This document shows, in pieces, positions 43,031-51,678 of a stretch of 64,000 nucleotides of DNA; the stretch's first letter is position 1; the number at the start of each line of letters is the position of its first letter. The stretch spans positions 1-64,000 of the forward strand of contig JAGNHB010000012.1 in NCBI GenBank assembly GCA_018001935.1, given 5' to 3'. The position numbers were made by a program, and so were the translations under genes. The stretch is from Acidobacteriota bacterium. GTDB lineage: Bacteria; Acidobacteriota; JAAYUB01. Below the pieces are notes generated by a model, which was not told the DNA's origin, made no database searches, and saw nothing but the letters and a program-made list of their open reading frames with translations.

Positions 43031-43092
43031 ATGGATATTGGATCGTGACCATCCAGCTTGTTGGAACCGGTCCCGAGCGCGGGACGCAACCC

Positions 43093-44478
43093 TCACGGCA
43101 AAGTGACCACGGCCCGGCCGCGGCGGTCCGGGGCGAAGCGGGCGGTGACGGCGGCGCGGAACTTCGCTTCGTCGAGGGCGTCCAGGGCCGCGTTGAGGCG
43201 GCCGGGGTCCAGGCCCAGCTTCCTCCCCATGGCGAGGCCGAAGGCGACCCCGTAGAGGTTCTGCGCCAGCGCGCCGTCCGGCAGCGGCATCAACCCCAGC
43301 AGGAAACCGAAGAAGTTCCTCACCCGCACCCGGTCGGCCTCGGCGAAGGGCGGACCCAGCGCGGCCGCGAGGAAGGCGTCGATGCCCGCGTACGCCTTCT
43401 CCGGGCGCTCGCCCGGCGCCAGGTCCTTCTGGACCACCAGGACGTCCGGGTCGTCGAGTATTGCGCAGATGACCCGGACCGGGGTGCTTCCCCCCGGCGG
43501 GTTCGCGCGCTCGAAGAGCCGGGCGGCGGCGGCCAGGAACGCGGCGTAGTCCGGCTCGGAAGGCCGAGGCGCCCGGACGGCAACCGCTGCGCATCCAACG
43601 GCGGCGCCCGGGCCGGCGGGGGCTGCTGCCCCACCCGCGGGGAGCGGGCGCTCGATGTCCACGCTCACCCCGTTCCCGACGGCTGGAGCGGCCACCGTGA
43701 CAACCGGGGCCTTCTCCCCGGCGGCGATCCCGCCGAAGCGCTCCGTGACGAGCTTGCGGGCCTCGTCGGGGCGGAGGGCGCCCGCGAGGACGAGGTGCGC
43801 GTTGACGGGCTTGTAGAAACGGTCGAGGTGCCCCTGCACGTCCGCGGGGGCCAGGGAGGACACCTGGGCTTCGATGCCGCCCTTGCGGCCCCCGGACGGC
43901 GAAGGGCAGACCAGCGCCCGGGCCAGGTTCAGGGCGCCGAGGGGGGGCATGTTCCCGTACATGTTCCCCAGTTCCTCGCACAGGCGGGGGACTTCCCGGG
44001 TCAAATCCGCCGGGGTGACGGCGACGGACGCCATCCGGGCCGCGGCGTCGTCGAGTTCCGCCGTGAGCCGGGCAGCGGGGAAGACCGTGGCGAACACCGT
44101 GTAGTCCACCCCCGTCTGGGCGTTGAAACCGGCCGGGTAACGGGCCATGATCGCCTCGAAGCCGCGCGCTTTCCCGCCAGCCGGCGCCGCGGTGACATAG
44201 CAGTGCTCCGCCAGGTGGGACAGCCCGGACTTCCCTGCGGGGTCATGACCCTCCCCCACGTCGTAGACGACGACGAGAGCCGCCTGGTCCGCCCCGGCAA
44301 CGGGGCGGAGGGTGACCTCGAGACCGTTGGGCAGGGTGAAGGTCACCGGGCCGGCGGAAGGGGCCGGCGCCGTGGCCGCGCTCGGCGCGGTCCCGGGCGC
44401 CTTCGAACACCCCGAGGCCGTCAGGGTGACGGTCAGGATGGCGGTCCAAACAAACAGGAAATTCCGGACGGGTTTCAT
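43093..44478 (-). CDS. M16-family zinc peptidase lipoprotein
   Basis: The 461-residue product starts at the ATG at 44478 with GGGAGGCGAC upstream. It is a lipoprotein (LTASGC, Cys24). The zinc motif HxxEH is intact as SHLAEH (His88, Glu91, His92) in the family's conserved KSGLSHLAEH context, and a downstream Glu in REVPRLCEELGNMYG can be the third ligand. Two M16-like lobes are recognisable; the second is degenerate, as usual. M16 peptidases often pair with an inactive partner, which is not seen here. Periplasmic or surface peptide degradation is likely. Confidence 0.85.
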   Translation of the reverse strand: MKPVRNFLFVWTAILTVTLTASGCSKAPGTAPSAATAPAPSAGPVTFTLPNGLEVTLRPVAGADQAALVVVYDVGEGHDPAGKSGLSHLAEHCYVTAAPAGGKARGFEAIMARYPAGFNAQTGVDYTVFATVFPAARLTAELDDAAARMASVAVTPADLTREVPRLCEELGNMYGNMPPLGALNLARALVCPSPSGGRKGGIEAQVSSLAPADVQGHLDRFYKPVNAHLVLAGALRPDEARKLVTERFGGIAAGEKAPVVTVAAPAVGNGVSVDIERPLPAGGAAAPAGPGAAVGCAAVAVRAPRPSEPDYAAFLAAAARLFERANPPGGSTPVRVICAILDDPDVLVVQKDLAPGERPEKAYAGIDAFLAAALGPPFAEADRVRVRNFFGFLLGLMPLPDGALAQNLYGVAFGLAMGRKLGLDPGRLNAALDALDEAKFRAAVTARFAPDRRGRAVVTLP

Positions 44479-44824
44479 GTCGCCTCCCAGTGTCTGATCA
44501 GCGAATGCCGGCCGTTGGCACAGACCGGGATCCGGTCCGCGCGGCGGCACGGGCCTTCAAACGCTTGAGAATCGTAAGGGAAAGTGGCTGGAAAACCTTT
44601 GTTGGGACCATCGCCCGGAGGGAGACGGCACGGTCCTTGAGCCATCGCCCGGAAGGCGACGGTCCTTTTGCGGGGATGTCCGTCCTCATTGATGCCGTGC
44701 CGTTCGTCGCTCTCTCCCTTTTCGCGGAGGTCGGAGGCAGCGGATGGCCAAGAGCCCCTTTCCCCTTCATTATGGCCGAAAAATGGCGGGCTTGCAATAC
44801 AACCGTCCGGGCCGGCCCCTCTCC
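44479..44824. other. Intergenic stretch with two CATCGCCCGGA units
   Basis: No gene is supported. Two related units, 44608-44636 and 44641-44665, share CCATCGCCCGGA and CGACGGTCC or a close variant. They resemble the end of the dispersed elements at 14238-14330 and 56874-56968. A promoter for the M16 gene should lie here but is not obvious. Confidence 0.55.
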
Positions 44825-46492
44825 TCATCGGCAGGCGCGGCAGGGGCCGCAGTGGCCGGCGCCTGGGCAGGGACCCGTGACGATGCCCTGGCCGGACTTC
44901 GCGTGTTCGGCCTCGAGGAAGCCGGGCCGCAGACCCGGGTCCAGGACTTCCCAGGGGGGTGCGGAACCGGACCCGGGGCCGTGGGGGAGCCAGCCGTGGT
45001 CGCCCTCGATGAACCGCCGCAAGGGGAGGCGACCCTCCGCCAGGGCGAGCAACTCCCGGGCCGTCTCGAGGTCGCCGTTTCCCAGGCGCCACTGCAGGCG
45101 GGCCTCGTCCACCGAGCCCAGCCGCACCTCGGTGTTGGCCAGCCGCCCCAGGCGCGCGCGGAACAGGGCCAGTTTCCGCCGCAGCGCCGCCGGGTCGTCC
45201 ATGGCCTCGCGGGCGAAGGGGGTGTGGGGGCGGGGGACGAAGGGGGAGACGTTGACGGAGAAGGCGCCGGGCCGGTCCCACGACCGCTGCACGAGGGTGA
45301 AATCGCGGTGGATCGACTCGGCGAGGTCCAGGGAGGCCTCCACGTCCTCCCGGGTCTCGCCGGGCAAGCCCACCATGAAATACACCCGGAGTTTCCGGAT
45401 ACCCGCGGCGAAGACCCGGGCGCAGGCCTCCCGGATCACGGCCGGGTCGCACGGCTTGTTGAGGGCGTTCCCCAGTTGCCGGCTTCCCGTCTCGGGGGCC
45501 AGGGTGACGCTGTCCTCCCCCCCGGCGGCCAGCTTCCCCAGGAGGTCCGGGGTCAGGTCCGCCAGGCGCAGGGAGGAGACCCCGATGCCGTAACCCAGGC
45601 CGAGCAGCCCGTCGAGGAGGCGGCCGATCTCCGGGTGCCGGCAGACGGAGGTGGCCACGAGGCCGACCTTCGAGACCGCCGGCCGGGCCTGTCGCGCCAG
45701 GTCGAGGACGGCGTCCGCGGGGAAGGACCGGGGCGGCCGGTGTCGGTACCCGGCCCAGCAGAAGCGGCACCCGCCGGGGCAGCCGCGGGAGATCTCCACC
45801 AGGAGGGTGTCGGCGAACTCCGCCCCCGGCGACAGGATGTTGGAGAACGGCGGCCCGGACGCCGCCAGCACGTCCCCGGCCACCGGGGGCGCGGCCACGG
45901 CGCCGGGCCGGGCCGGCGACAGGGAGGGGACCCACACCCCGCCCAGGCGGGCCGCCCTCTCCAGGAATTCCGCCCGGCCGGGGGCCTCGCGGTAGGCTTT
46001 CAGCAACGCCGGGAGGACCTCCTCGCCGTCCCCGGCGACGATGACGTCCACGAAGGGCGAGAGGGGGACGGGGTTGACCTGGAAGGCGGACCCGCCCCCC
46101 AGCACCAGGGGGTGACGCCGGTCGCGCCGGCACCGCTCCGCGGGGATGCCGGCGGCCCGGAGAAACTGCAGGAAAGCGACCGCGTCGGGCTCGTAGGCCA
46201 TGGAGACGGCCAGGAAGTGGCACTCCACGGGGGTCCGGCCCGCCTCGAGGGACCGCGGGACCGTGCCGCCGCCCTTCCCCGGGGGGCCCGCGAAAAAGCG
46301 CTCGGCGCAGAAACCCTCGGTCGTCTCGATCCGCCGCAGGGCCCACTGGAAGCCGAGGCTGCTCATTCCCACGGCGTAGGGGCCGGGGTAGACGACCCCC
46401 GCCAGGTAGTCGTCGTGCCCCTTCCGGGGGAAGACCTCCCGCTCGGCGGGCGGGGTATCGGGCCCCCGGGGCTTGACGCGGAAGCGGGCCAC
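44825..46492 (-). CDS. B12-binding-type radical SAM protein
   Basis: The 555-residue product starts with GTG at 46492, four bases after the stop of the upstream ATP-grasp gene. It resembles the TIGR03960-like radical SAM family: an N-terminal Rossmann-like region (YPGPYAVGMSSLGFQWALRR; FLAVSMAYEPD; LVLGGGSAFQVNP), then EISRGCPGGCRFCWAGYRHR with the CxxxCxxC cluster motif, and VTLAPETGSRQLGNALNKPC. The N-terminal B12 domain is degenerate, with no obvious DxHxxG. An extra C-terminal Cys cluster (CPGAGHCGPCRACR) could bind a second metal. Family members are often linked to tRNA or cofactor modification; the function here is unknown. Confidence 0.85.
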   Translation of the reverse strand: MARFRVKPRGPDTPPAEREVFPRKGHDDYLAGVVYPGPYAVGMSSLGFQWALRRIETTEGFCAERFFAGPPGKGGGTVPRSLEAGRTPVECHFLAVSMAYEPDAVAFLQFLRAAGIPAERCRRDRRHPLVLGGGSAFQVNPVPLSPFVDVIVAGDGEEVLPALLKAYREAPGRAEFLERAARLGGVWVPSLSPARPGAVAAPPVAGDVLAASGPPFSNILSPGAEFADTLLVEISRGCPGGCRFCWAGYRHRPPRSFPADAVLDLARQARPAVSKVGLVATSVCRHPEIGRLLDGLLGLGYGIGVSSLRLADLTPDLLGKLAAGGEDSVTLAPETGSRQLGNALNKPCDPAVIREACARVFAAGIRKLRVYFMVGLPGETREDVEASLDLAESIHRDFTLVQRSWDRPGAFSVNVSPFVPRPHTPFAREAMDDPAALRRKLALFRARLGRLANTEVRLGSVDEARLQWRLGNGDLETARELLALAEGRLPLRRFIEGDHGWLPHGPGSGSAPPWEVLDPGLRPGFLEAEHAKSGQGIVTGPCPGAGHCGPCRACR

Positions 46493-46496
46493 GGGC

Positions 46497-47546
46497 TCAG
46501 CCCCGCGCCGCCGGCGGGTTGCCCGGCCGGCCGGCGAACCACGGGTCGTCGCCGGGGAACCCGGGGGGGCGGGTGCCGTGGAGGCGGCCTTGGGCAGACG
46601 CCATAACCCAGCCGATCAGGCGTTCGAAGCCGACGCCCTGCAGGCGGCAGAGGATGGGCAGGTCCGAATGGACGGGGTTCAGGCCCGCCAACGGGTTCGC
46701 CTCGATGAAATTCGGGGTCCCGGCCGCGTCCATCCGGAAGTCGAGGCGGCCGCCGTCCCGGCACCCCAGCACTCGCCAGGCCTGCAGGGCGGACCGGGCG
46801 CAGGCCTCGGCCACGTCTCCCCCGGCGAGGTGGTAGTCCACCAGGTCCTCGTAATGGCTCTTGGTGTGGTAGGAGTAAATGTCGCCGGCGTGTTCCCGGC
46901 AGCGGACCTCCATGACGCCGACCACGCGGGCGTCCGCCCCCGTCCCCACGATGCCCACGGTGAATTCGCGCCCCGGCAGGAAGGCCTCCACCAGGACCGG
47001 TTGGTCGTGTTCCCGGAGCAGGCGGCGGCAGGTCGTGTCCAGGGCCTCCCGGCCTTCGAGGCGGGAGGCCGGCGTGACCCCTTTCCCCGTCCCCTCGGCC
47101 ACGGGCTTGGCAAAGAGGGGGAAAGGCAGGCCGACGGCGGCGATGTCCGCCTCGGCGTTCACCTCCGCCCAGTCGGCCGTGGGGACCCCGTGTGCGCGGA
47201 CCACCCGCTTGGTGAGACCCTTGTGGAGGCAGAGGGCCAGCACGAAGGGGTCCGAGAAGGTGTAGGGGATGTCCCAGGCGTCCAGCAGGCAGGGGACCTG
47301 CGATTCCCGGCCGATGCCGCGGAGCCCCTCGGCGATGTTGAAGACCAGGTCCCAGCGCCGCCCCGCCGCCAGGGCCCCCGTCAGCTTCCGGACGTTCCCC
47401 ACCCGCTCGGTCCCGTACCCCAGGGTGCGCAGGGCGCCCTCGATCCCCTCGAGGGTGTCCGCGCGGTCGAACTCGGCGGTCTCCTCGAGGGTGTACCCTT
47501 CCGCCAGGTAGTCGTCCCTCAGGTCGTAGGTCAATCCGACGTTCAT
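46497..47546 (-). CDS. ATP-grasp ligase, D-alanine--D-alanine ligase-like (second copy)
   Basis: The 349-residue product starts at the ATG at 47546, preceded by GGGAGGACCG. Family features: WDLVFNIAEGLRG, PYTFSDPFVLALCLHKGLTK, FPLFAKPVAEGTGKGV (ATP lysine), VLVEAFLPGREFTVGIVG, and the metal-binding end RLDFRMDAAGTPNFIEANPL. The overall plan resembles the ligase at 33267-34247, but the sequences are clearly different. It is coupled to the B12-type radical SAM gene (4-bp gap). Ligation of a substrate processed by the radical enzyme is plausible but inferred from coupling. Confidence 0.82.
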   Translation of the reverse strand: MNVGLTYDLRDDYLAEGYTLEETAEFDRADTLEGIEGALRTLGYGTERVGNVRKLTGALAAGRRWDLVFNIAEGLRGIGRESQVPCLLDAWDIPYTFSDPFVLALCLHKGLTKRVVRAHGVPTADWAEVNAEADIAAVGLPFPLFAKPVAEGTGKGVTPASRLEGREALDTTCRRLLREHDQPVLVEAFLPGREFTVGIVGTGADARVVGVMEVRCREHAGDIYSYHTKSHYEDLVDYHLAGGDVAEACARSALQAWRVLGCRDGGRLDFRMDAAGTPNFIEANPLAGLNPVHSDLPILCRLQGVGFERLIGWVMASAQGRLHGTRPPGFPGDDPWFAGRPGNPPAARG

Positions 47547-47652
47547 CGGTCCTCCCTTTCCCATCCCGCCGGGATCATCGGGCGCAGCGTTCACCGCGGC
47601 CGGCGGGTGCGATCAGTTTACCCCAAGACCGTCCGCCTGGCGACGGCTTCTT

Positions 47653-47690
47653 GAGAACCACAGAATACACGGAATACACGAAAAAGAAAA
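47653..47690. repeat. Short-period AATACACG repeat
   Basis: CAGAATACACGGAATACACG shows a 10-bp period, then an A-rich run. It resembles other blocks in the window and lies in the divergent region before manC. Confidence 0.6.
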
Positions 47691-47765
47691 AGGGCGGAAC
47701 ACGAGAAGCAACCAAGGCAAGCCCGGCTTCAGCCCGGGAGCTTCGACGATGGCCGCCGAAAAGGG

Positions 47766-47793
47766 TTGATTACCGGAGAGGGGCCGGTATAAT
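47766..47793 (+). promoter_or_regulatory. Strong sigma70-type manC promoter
   Basis: TTGATT (47766-47771), a 16-bp spacer and a perfect TATAAT (47788-47793), giving a leader of about 18 nt. Confidence 0.75.
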
Positions 47794-47817
47794 GGGCCGG
47801 ATACAGGGGGACAAACG

Positions 47818-48894
47818 ATGAACCGATATGCTGTAATCATGGCGGGGGGAGTGGGATCGAGGTTCTGGCCGCTGAGCCGGAGCCGGAGCCCGAAACAGCT
47901 GCTTCGTCTGATGTCGGACCAGACGCTCCTGGAGGAGACGATCCGGCGGCTGACGCCGCTGATCCCCCTCGAGCGGGTCCTGGTAGTCTGCAACCGGGTC
48001 CAGGCCGCCGACGTGGCGGAAGCGATGCCGGACCTTCCGGCGGAGAACATCGTCGGGGAGCCCGTGGGGCGGAACACCGCCGCGTGCCTGGCCCTCGCCG
48101 CCACCCTCCTTCACCGGCGGGACCCGGACAGCGTCTTCTGCGCCCTCCCCGCCGACCACTTCATCCGGGACGAGAAACGGTTCCGTTTCCTCCTGGACAT
48201 TGCCCTGAAGGCTGCGGAGGGTCTGAAGACGCTGGTTACCTTCGGGATCGTCCCGGCCCTGCCGCACACGGGGTACGGGTACATCCGCGCCTCGGACCTG
48301 CACGCCACCATCGAGGGGACCCCCATCCTCCGGGCGGAGCAGTTCGTCGAGAAACCGAACCGTCACACGGCGGAAGAGTACCTCGCCAAGGGGAACTACT
48401 ACTGGAACAGCGGGATGTTCGCCTGGACCACCGAGGTGCTCCTCGGGGAGCTGCGACGGCACCAGCCGGAGGTGATCGAGCCCCTCTCGGCGTACTTCGA
48501 CCAGCCGGGCGCCGACCCCTCGGACGAGGCCTTCACGGACGTCTTCGCACGGCTGCCCTCCATTTCCATCGACTACGGGGTGATGGAAAAGGCGCGGAGC
48601 GTCTCCCTCATCCGCTCCGACTTCGGTTGGGACGACATGGGGAGCTGGGACGCCCTGGAGATCCTTCCCCACGGCGAATCGGGGAACGTGATCCTGGGCG
48701 ACCGGGTCATGGCCCTGGATTCCCGGCGGTGCATCCTCTACGGGCGGGATATCCTGACGGTCTGCCTGGGGGTGGAGGACCTCATCGTGGTGACCACCCC
48801 CGACGCCGTCCTGGTGACCCGCAAGAACCGCGCCCAGGACGTGAAGACGGTGGTGGAGAAGCTCAAGGAGAGCGGCCGGGAAGAGTACCTCTAG
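47818..48894 (+). CDS. manC: Mannose-1-phosphate guanylyltransferase
   Basis: The 358-residue product starts at the ATG at 47818 with AGGGGGAC upstream. Motifs are VIMAGGVGSRFWPLSRSRSP (nucleotide-binding signature), PVGRNTAACLALAA, and VEKPNRHTAEEYL-type substrate residues, with DYGVMEKA and DFGWDDMGSWDAL near the end. It makes GDP-mannose from GTP and mannose-1-phosphate. The length fits the single-function enzyme without the phosphomannose-isomerase domain. The convergent glycosyltransferase gene overlaps its 3' end by 32 bp. Confidence 0.93.
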   Translation: MNRYAVIMAGGVGSRFWPLSRSRSPKQLLRLMSDQTLLEETIRRLTPLIPLERVLVVCNRVQAADVAEAMPDLPAENIVGEPVGRNTAACLALAATLLHRRDPDSVFCALPADHFIRDEKRFRFLLDIALKAAEGLKTLVTFGIVPALPHTGYGYIRASDLHATIEGTPILRAEQFVEKPNRHTAEEYLAKGNYYWNSGMFAWTTEVLLGELRRHQPEVIEPLSAYFDQPGADPSDEAFTDVFARLPSISIDYGVMEKARSVSLIRSDFGWDDMGSWDALEILPHGESGNVILGDRVMALDSRRCILYGRDILTVCLGVEDLIVVTTPDAVLVTRKNRAQDVKTVVEKLKESGREEYL

Positions 48895-49621
48895 CGGCCC
48901 GGCGGCGGGACGGGCTGTAACGGGCCATGTCCAGGAGCACCGCCAGCGTGACCTTGACCATGTAGTACAGGGAGCGGAGGTAGGTGATGGACGAGGTCCC
49001 TCCCTTCCGGGGTTTCATCGTCACGGGGACTTCGTCCACGGTCATACCCCACTTGTACAGCATGATAATGGACTCGGGTTCCGGGTAGTCGTCGGGAAAG
49101 AAGCGGCTCAGCCGGGCCATGGCGCGCCGGCTGAAGGCGGTGAAACCCGAGGTGGCGTCGGTGATGCGGAAACCGGAAAGGAAAGCGATGATACCGTTGA
49201 AGAACCTGATACCGACGCGGCGGAACCAGGACGTCCGGAACCCCTCGGCGGAGCAGAACCGCGACCCGATGAGCAGGTCGACGGGCCGATCCCCGAGCCG
49301 CTCCAGGAACCGGTGGACGTCCTCCGGCCGGTGCTGGCCGTCGGCATCGAGCCGGACGACCCACTCGAACCCCAGTTCCAGCGCCCGGCAGAACCCCGTC
49401 TGCACCGCCGACCCGATCCCCAGGTTGAAGGGGAGCCGGATCACGTCCGCGCCCGCTTCCCGGGACACCCGGGCCGTCTCGTCGGCGGAGCCGTCGTCCA
49501 CCACGAGGACGCGGGCCCCGGGGATTTCCCGGCGCAGCCCCGCGATGACGCCGGGGAGGTTCTCCTCCTCGTTGAGGGCGGGGATGACGAACAGCACCGT
49601 TTCAGGCGGGACTGACGGCAT
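48863..49621 (-). CDS. Family 2 glycosyltransferase (polyprenyl-phosphate sugar transferase-like)
   Basis: The 252-residue product is a DPM1/DolP-mannose-type GT2 enzyme: VLFVIPALNEEENLPGVIAG, VLVVDDGSADET, RLPFNLGIGSAVQTGF, VVRLDADGQHRPED (metal-binding DxD) and GSRFCSAEGF. It has no clear transmembrane helix except a weak hydrophobic patch near the end. It likely transfers a sugar, perhaps mannose given adjacent manC, to a lipid carrier; that link is inference. The start is uncertain; the ATG at 49621 overlaps the candidate ATG of the divergent M1 gene, and the stop overlaps manC. Confidence 0.88.
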   Translation of the reverse strand: MPSVPPETVLFVIPALNEEENLPGVIAGLRREIPGARVLVVDDGSADETARVSREAGADVIRLPFNLGIGSAVQTGFCRALELGFEWVVRLDADGQHRPEDVHRFLERLGDRPVDLLIGSRFCSAEGFRTSWFRRVGIRFFNGIIAFLSGFRITDATSGFTAFSRRAMARLSRFFPDDYPEPESIIMLYKWGMTVDEVPVTMKPRKGGTSSITYLRSLYYMVKVTLAVLLDMARYSPSRRRAARGTLPGRSP

Positions 49622-51668
49622 GGCGAGGTGTGCCTCCGGGGGCCATTGTAACCGAATTCCCCCCGAACGCCACCGGATTTTCGCGGTGCTCCTCGGGGTC
49701 GCCTGGTGGGCGGGCCTGCTGGCGGGCAACGCCCAGGGGCAGGTCCCCACGGGCTTCCGGGCCCCGGTGACCTACCGGATCGAGGCCCGGTTGGTCCCCA
49801 AGGAAGGCCTGATCCGCGGCACGACCCACATCCGGTGGACGAACTACTCCCCCGACCCCGTGGAACGTATTCCCATCCATCTGTACATGAACGCCTTCGA
49901 AGGGCCCGACACCACCTTTTTCCGCGAGGAGCGCCTGGCTTCCGGGGAGTCCTCCTTCGACCCCGCGGCGACCGGGGGGATCCAGATCCGGAAGCTGGAC
50001 TCGGAAGAGATGGGCGACCTCCTGCCGGCCCTGCGCTTCATCCAGCCGGACGACGGGAACCCCTCCGACCGCACCCTGGCCGAGGTCCGCCTCCCGAAGC
50101 CGGTGGCCCCGGGGAGTTCCGTGCAGCTCCACGCCGTCTTCGAAACCCGCCTGCCCTCAAAGGTCTACGCACGCAGCGGGCGGCGGGGCAACTTCTTCAT
50201 GGCCGGCCAGTGGTTCCCCAAGGTCGCCGTCCTCGAGCCCCCGGGGTGGCGCCACGCGGCCGCGACCCGGTGGAACTGCCACCAGTACCACCGCAACAGC
50301 GAGTTCTACTCGAATTTCGCCAACTACGAGGTCTGGCTTTCCCTCCCCAACGAGTACAAGGTAGGGGCCACCGGCCGTGAAGTGGCCCGGAAACCGGCGA
50401 CCTCCGGGCGCCGGGAGACGGTCTGCCTCTTCCGCCAGGAAGCCGTCGTGGACTTCGCCTGGGCCGCCGCCCCGGATTTCATCGAGGTGACGGAGAAGTT
50501 CACGGCAAGCACCGAGGTTGGACCGGAGGAGTACGCTCACTGGTCACGGGTCCTGGGCGTGAGCCCCGAGTCCCTCCGCCTCCCCGACGTCTCGATCCGT
50601 CTTCTCGTGCAGCCGGACCACGAGGCGTCCATCCCCCTCTTCCTCCGGACCCTCAAGCATGCCATCAAGCTGTACGGCCTGATGTTCGGGCCCTACCCCT
50701 ACGCTGCCGTCACCCTGGTGGACCCCCCCGTCGGTGCGATCGAGGCCGGGGGCATGGAGTACCCCACCCTCTTCACCGGCGCGTTTCACCGCATCCTGCA
50801 GTGGTGGCCGCTGAACGGCCTCGGGGCGGAGACGGTCATCACCCACGAGTTCGGGCACAACTACTGGATGGGAGTCGTGGCCAGCAACGAGTTCGAGGAA
50901 CCCTGGATCGACGAGGGGATCAACTCCTACGCCGAGGCGCGGATCAACGCCATCCTGGCGGGCCGGGAGGACGCCCCGATGGAAAGGGTGAGCCTGGGCT
51001 CCTTCGCCGAACACCGCTGGATCACCCTTCGCGATCGCCCCCTCCCCGACGCCCTCGACACGGCGTCCTGGTGCTTCGCTCCCGGGGGGTACTCCGCGAA
51101 CGCCTACGGCCGGGCCGCGACGATGTTCCTGACCCTCGAGCACCTCATGGGACGGGCGCCCTTCGCCCGGACGCTCCGGGGGTTCTACCAGGCGTTCCGT
51201 TTCCGTCACCCCGACACCCGGGATTTCACCGCCCACTTCGCCGCCGCGGGAGGCGAGACGGTCCGGCGCTTTCTCGCCGAGGCCTTTGCCCCGGCGGCCT
51301 GGGTCGACTACGCCGTCAGCGGCCTGACCACCCGGGAGGACCGGTCCGCGAAGCAGTGGGAGTCGGTGGTGACGCTGGAGCGTCACGGCACGATCGTGCT
51401 GCCCGTGGACGTCGAGATCCGCTTCGAGGACGGGCGGGTCCGGACGGAGCGGTGGGACGGGGAGTCCCGGTGGACGCGCTACGCCTTCCGGGAGAGTTCC
51501 CCCGTCGTCGCGGCGTCGGTGGACCCCGGCCTGAAGGTCCCGCTGGACCGGTGCTTCGCCAACAACAGCCGGACGACCCGGCCCCGGGCCGAGAACATCT
51601 CCCGGCTGCAGGCGATCTTCCAGTTCCTGGTGCAGGTCCTCCTGCACCTCGTCGCACTCCTGGCCTAG
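49620..51668 (+). CDS. M1-family (gluzincin) metallopeptidase with membrane tail
   Basis: The 682-residue product has a signal-like N-terminus (RIFAVLLGVAWWAGLLAGNA) after about 18 residues. The N-terminal beta domain is followed by the zinc site VITHEFGHNYW (His409, His413) and Glu432 in WIDEGIN, with the expected spacing. GAIEAGGMEYPTLF is the exopeptidase-like GxMEN region, here GGMEY, so substrate recognition may differ from classical aminopeptidases. The C-terminal 20 residues (LQAIFQFLVQVLLHLVALLA) are hydrophobic and could anchor it. It precedes a small membrane-protein gene by 10 bp. Confidence 0.88.
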   Translation: MARCASGGHCNRIPPERHRIFAVLLGVAWWAGLLAGNAQGQVPTGFRAPVTYRIEARLVPKEGLIRGTTHIRWTNYSPDPVERIPIHLYMNAFEGPDTTFFREERLASGESSFDPAATGGIQIRKLDSEEMGDLLPALRFIQPDDGNPSDRTLAEVRLPKPVAPGSSVQLHAVFETRLPSKVYARSGRRGNFFMAGQWFPKVAVLEPPGWRHAAATRWNCHQYHRNSEFYSNFANYEVWLSLPNEYKVGATGREVARKPATSGRRETVCLFRQEAVVDFAWAAAPDFIEVTEKFTASTEVGPEEYAHWSRVLGVSPESLRLPDVSIRLLVQPDHEASIPLFLRTLKHAIKLYGLMFGPYPYAAVTLVDPPVGAIEAGGMEYPTLFTGAFHRILQWWPLNGLGAETVITHEFGHNYWMGVVASNEFEEPWIDEGINSYAEARINAILAGREDAPMERVSLGSFAEHRWITLRDRPLPDALDTASWCFAPGGYSANAYGRAATMFLTLEHLMGRAPFARTLRGFYQAFRFRHPDTRDFTAHFAAAGGETVRRFLAEAFAPAAWVDYAVSGLTTREDRSAKQWESVVTLERHGTIVLPVDVEIRFEDGRVRTERWDGESRWTRYAFRESSPVVAASVDPGLKVPLDRCFANNSRTTRPRAENISRLQAIFQFLVQVLLHLVALLA

Positions 51669-51678
51669 GGAGGCCGAG

